Part shown: piece by piece, positions 61,863-64,000 of the stretch
How the letters are laid out: the number at the start of each line of letters is the position of its first letter
How positions within the stretch are numbered: position 1 is the stretch's first letter
NCBI RefSeq assembly: GCF_000576425.1
Contig: NZ_KK069993.1
Coordinates: forward strand, 1-64,000
Reading direction: 5' to 3'
Origin: Brachybacterium phenoliresistens
Lineage (GTDB): Bacteria > Actinomycetota > Actinomycetes > Actinomycetales > Dermabacteraceae
Length of the DNA: 64,000 nt
Translations under genes and position numbers: made by a program
Notes under the pieces: generated by a model
Seen by the model: only the letters and a program-made list of their open reading frames with translations
The model's database searches: none
What the model was told of the DNA's origin: nothing

Positions 61863-62549
61863 TCAGAGGCCGGTGAGCGGGCCGTTGTCAGCGAGCTCGA
61901 TGGACTCGTCGTGGCGGTACAGCTGGGCGGGGCGGTGGCGTCCGCCGGTGCGGAACTCGCCGGTGGGGACGAGCCGGCCCGACGCCTCCATCTGGCGTCG
62001 GAAGTTCGCGGGGTCGAGGGTCCTCTGGAGCACGGCCTCGTGGACGGCGCGCAGCTCGGCGAGGGTGAAGGTCTCGCCGAGGAAGGCGGCGGCGATGCGG
62101 GAGTACTCGACCTTGTTGCGCAGGCGCCACAGGGCGTACTCGACGATCAGCGCGTGGTCGAAGGCCAGCTCGGGCAGCTCGTCGGCGACGACCCAGCGCA
62201 CGTTGAGGGTCTCCACGCCGGCCTCGGCTTCGTCGGCCCGCACCAGCGCCCAGTACACGACCGAGACGGTGCGCTCGGCGGCGGTCGGCGCGCGGTCCAG
62301 GCTGCCGAAGGCGTAGAGCTGCTCGAGGTAGCTCGGGGCGAGCTTCGTGGTCTCGCGCAGGTTCCGTGCGGCCGATGCGGCGAGCCCCTCGTCCGGTGCC
62401 AGCGGGCCGCCCGGCAGAGCCCATGTCCCCTGGTGAGGGGCGCGGATGCGGCGCACCAGCGGGATCCACAGGACGGGCCGGCGCGTGCGGGGGTGGGGGC
62501 GCAGCGCGAAGATCACCGTCGAGACGGCGAGCGAGACCTCATCGGCCAT
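61863..62549 (-). CDS. nrtR: NrtR, Nudix-related regulator of NAD synthesis
   Basis: A 228-aa protein: an N-terminal Nudix fold lacking most of the catalytic box (GGPLAPDEGLAASAARNLRETTKL, so no hydrolase activity is expected) and a C-terminal winged helix (TLAELRAVHEAVLQRTLDPANFRRQM). NrtR proteins repress NAD genes and sense ADP-ribose. Its place as the first gene of the nadABC operon fits autoregulation. GGAGG lies 9-10 nt before the ATG; the candidate operator lies at 62568-62586. Confidence 0.93.
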   Translation of the reverse strand: MADEVSLAVSTVIFALRPHPRTRRPVLWIPLVRRIRAPHQGTWALPGGPLAPDEGLAASAARNLRETTKLAPSYLEQLYAFGSLDRAPTAAERTVSVVYWALVRADEAEAGVETLNVRWVVADELPELAFDHALIVEYALWRLRNKVEYSRIAAAFLGETFTLAELRAVHEAVLQRTLDPANFRRQMEASGRLVPTGEFRTGGRHRPAQLYRHDESIELADNGPLTGL

Positions 62550-62567
62550 GTCCGGGACACCTCCACT

Positions 62568-62586
62568 TAAAGTCGTCGGGACCTTA
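62568..62586 (-). promoter_or_regulatory. Candidate NrtR operator upstream of the nad operon
   Basis: TAAAGTC-n5-GACCTTA (arms 62568-62574 and 62580-62586), a one-mismatch dyad 19 nt upstream of the nrtR ATG and just outside its ribosome site. On the minus strand the TAAGGTC half-site recurs at 62599-62605 in a similar GACG context. Position and symmetry fit NrtR binding; the motif was not checked against known NrtR sites. Confidence 0.6.
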
Positions 62587-62652
62587 TGAGTTGCGTCGAC
62601 CTTAGGGTCACTGCGACCAGAAGTGGAGGGATGCCCGGGATGCTATGACGGC

Positions 62653-62686
62653 GGTCACAGGGTCGGTGACCTTAACTCCGGTCACC
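62653..62686. promoter_or_regulatory. Three phased GGTCAC half-sites
   Basis: GGTCAC (62653-62658), GGTGACC (62665-62671) and GGTCACC (62680-62686) form two overlapping perfect inverted repeats with 7- and 8-nt spacers. They lie between nrtR and the DUF1801 gene, about 60 bp before the latter's -10. Binding protein unknown; they differ from the TAAGGTC sites. Confidence 0.5.
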
Positions 62687-62746
62687 TCGGGGCCGACGAG
62701 CGGCCGGAGGCCGCCGCCGACACGCCGCGATCGAGCCCCGCGGGAC

Positions 62747-62758
62747 TACGCTCGGGGC
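62747..62758 (+). promoter_or_regulatory. Leaderless-type -10 (TACGCT) before the DUF1801 gene
   Basis: TACGCT (62747-62752), 6 nt, ATG at 62759. Confidence 0.55.
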
Positions 62759-63121
62759 ATGAGCGAGAAGCCGACGAGCATCGACGACTACCTCGCACCG
62801 CTCGCACCGGAGGTCCGCGCGGAGCTGGAGCGGATCCGCGCCCTCGTGACGGGCCTCGTGCCCGAGGTGGAGGAGTCGATCAGCTACGGGATGCCCACGC
62901 TGAGCTACCGCGGCCGCGCCCTGGTGTATTTCACGGCCTCGAAGAAGCACATGAGCTTCTATCCCTCCAGCTGGGCGATCGAGGAGCTGGGCGACCGCCT
63001 GGCGGACTACCCGACCACCCAGCACGCGATCCGGTTCACCCTGGAGAACCCGCTGCCGGACGACCTGATCGAGGACCTCGTCCGCGCGCACCGGCGCGAC
63101 ATCGACGCCGACCGCCGCTGA
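62759..63121 (+). CDS. DUF1801 / iron-chaperone-like (YdhG) protein
   Basis: A 120-aa protein of the YdhG/YjdI-like DUF1801 family, frataxin-like in fold. It shows the family opening SIDDYLAPLAPEVRAELERIRALV, PEVEESISYGMPTLSYRGRALVYFTASKKHMSFYPSS, and TTQHAIRFTLENPLPDDLIEDLVRAHRRDI. The biochemical role is not settled; Bacillus Fra-like members have been linked to iron delivery. Leaderless start as noted. It stands alone between the nad operon and the GH43 gene. Confidence 0.88.
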   Translation: MSEKPTSIDDYLAPLAPEVRAELERIRALVTGLVPEVEESISYGMPTLSYRGRALVYFTASKKHMSFYPSSWAIEELGDRLADYPTTQHAIRFTLENPLPDDLIEDLVRAHRRDIDADRR

Positions 63122-63178
63122 GCGGAGGTCGGGCCGCGACCGACGCACCCGGAGAGCCCCCGCCTCCCTGCACTCACG

Positions 63179-63238
63179 TATACATCGATGGAAATTCTGC
63201 CCTCCGAGCCTCTTGCGCGCCGTTTGCATCGATGCAAA
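63179..63238 (+). promoter_or_regulatory. Two LacI-type operators upstream of the GH43 gene
   Basis: TTTGCATCGATGCAAA (63223-63238) is a perfect 16-bp palindrome with a central CG, the LacI-family form. The core CATCGATG recurs at 63183-63190, 44 bp away (about four helical turns), overlapping a -10-like TATACA (63179-63184). Sugar-responsive repression of the arabinanase-like gene is the likely purpose; the regulator is outside the window. Confidence 0.75.
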
Positions 63239-63286
63239 GCTTGCGTCCGCGCGGAGTGACCGCGCTCACCTCGACGAGGAGGAACC

Positions 63287-64000
63287 ATGGAATCACGCCC
63301 CCACGCCACCCCCGGTCGGGCACCGGTGCCCCGCACCGGACCTGCCCGCGCTTCGTCCCGCGCATCGGCCGGAAGCTCGGCTGCGGCCGATGCAGCCGGC
63401 GGCCTCCGCCCCGGACGGCGCACCCTCATGGCGGGGATGGCCGCCGCCGTGCTCGGCGGCCACGCCGCACTGACCGCGCAGTCCGCCAGCGCCGCCTACC
63501 CCGGCCCCGGGATCGTCACCGGCGACATCACCGAGGTGCACGATCCGGAGATCATCCGCACGTCCAGCGGCACCTACCTGCTCCCCAGCACCGGCGACGG
63601 GATCTCGCTGCGCACCTCCACCGACCGCACGCACTGGACCGCGGCCGGCGCCGCGTTCCCCGGCGGCACGCCCTGGGCCGATCCCTACACCGGCGGCAGC
63701 CGGCACCTGTGGGCGCCCGAGATCCACTTCGCGAACGGGCAGTTCTACCTGTGGTACTCCGCCTCGACCTTCGGGTCGAGGCGATCGGCGATCTTCGTGG
63801 CCACCAGCCCCAGCGGCGCGGCCGGGACCTGGACCCACCGCGGCCTGGTCGTCGAGACGTTCGAGAACAGCGACCACAATGCGATCGACCCGGCGCTCGT
63901 GGTGGACTCCGCCGGCACCTGGTGGCTGGCCTACGGCTCCTTCGGGGACGGGATCCGGATGATCCGCCTGAGCTCCTCGACCGGGCTGCGCTCGGGTACC
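63287..64000 (+). CDS. Tat-exported GH43 endo-arabinanase-like enzyme (3' end cut)
   Basis: The first 238 codons of a secreted glycoside hydrolase family 43 protein. Residues 44-70 form a twin-arginine signal (RRTLMAGMAAAVLGG...AQSASAA) with a 43-residue polar extension before it. The five-bladed propeller starts with the catalytic-base Asp86 in ITEVHDPEIIR, then HLWAPEIHFANGQFYLWYSAS, and the pKa-modulating Asp in HNAIDPALVVD. The general-acid Glu lies beyond the window. The pattern matches arabinan endo-1,5-alpha-arabinosidase. GAGGAGGA sets the start at 63287. Confidence 0.9.
   Translation, partial: MESRPHATPGRAPVPRTGPARASSRASAGSSAAADAAGGLRPGRRTLMAGMAAAVLGGHAALTAQSASAAYPGPGIVTGDITEVHDPEIIRTSSGTYLLPSTGDGISLRTSTDRTHWTAAGAAFPGGTPWADPYTGGSRHLWAPEIHFANGQFYLWYSASTFGSRRSAIFVATSPSGAAGTWTHRGLVVETFENSDHNAIDPALVVDSAGTWWLAYGSFGDGIRMIRLSSSTGLRSGT

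Overview
The window is 64 kb of very GC-rich (roughly three quarters G+C by eye), densely coded chromosome from an actinobacterium. The gene families (DUF222/HNH 13E12-type protein, NrtR-nadABC, NarL-type two-component pairs, GH43/GH172 enzymes) and the many leaderless-type start sites suit Micrococcales, and a Brachybacterium-like organism is my best guess. I see no rRNA or tRNA genes, no CRISPR array and no insertion sequence or phage genes. The sequence starts inside ureD and stops inside a secreted GH43 enzyme.

Layout, left to right. 1-6.3 kb (minus): NCS1-type permease-ureA-ureB-ureC-ureF-ureG-ureD, one tightly packed operon with a possible GlnR-type site upstream. 6.3-13.9 kb: membrane-anchored YVTN propeller, double-GNAT acetyltransferase, MerR-PP2C fusion, FadH-type dienoyl-CoA reductase behind a dyad operator, and a sodium/alanine-type symporter. 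14-18.8 kb (plus): LysR regulator, cytoplasmic class A beta-lactamase-like protein, PfkB kinase and a class B penicillin-binding protein; this resembles the BlaA/BlaB regulatory pair of Streptomyces. 19-26.6 kb: HNH protein, glutathione peroxidase, SPFH protein, sulfatase, DoxX-like and other membrane proteins, MazG-like protein. 26.7-33.6 kb: AddB-like nuclease, AddA-like helicase-nuclease and a P-loop kinase in one overlapping operon. 33.6-37.2 kb (minus): a repeat-bearing membrane protein, an FBP/FusB-type protein with a leader peptide and a strong hairpin upstream, and two tandem aldo-keto reductases. 37.2-44.4 kb: an intergenic stretch that may encode a small RNA, a GH172 protein, an MFS transporter, a GAP protein, a NarL-type two-component system, and a Cmx-like drug exporter with its own leader peptide. 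44.5-52.4 kb: small metabolic genes, a double P-loop kinase and a second two-component system. 52.5-56.2 kb: a Pif1 helicase fused to a degenerate DnaQ-like region and a BRCT domain, then corA interrupted by an in-frame TAG. 56.3-62.6 kb (minus): nrtR-nadA-nadB-nadC-cysteine desulfurase, de novo NAD synthesis with its regulator. 62.8-64 kb: a DUF1801 protein and a Tat-exported GH43 arabinanase-like enzyme behind two LacI-type operators.

Recurring themes. At least 18 start codons have a TAnnnT-like hexamer exactly 6-7 nt upstream, as expected for leaderless transcripts. Two antibiotic-resistance-type genes (FBP/FusB and Cmx-like MFS) each have a short leader ORF and hairpins, the layout of drug-inducible attenuation. 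Several proteins carry in-frame tandem repeats (UreD, the 33.6-kb membrane protein, the Pif1 fusion, the AddA-like tail). Everything was read by eye; family assignments are from motif recognition, not database searches.
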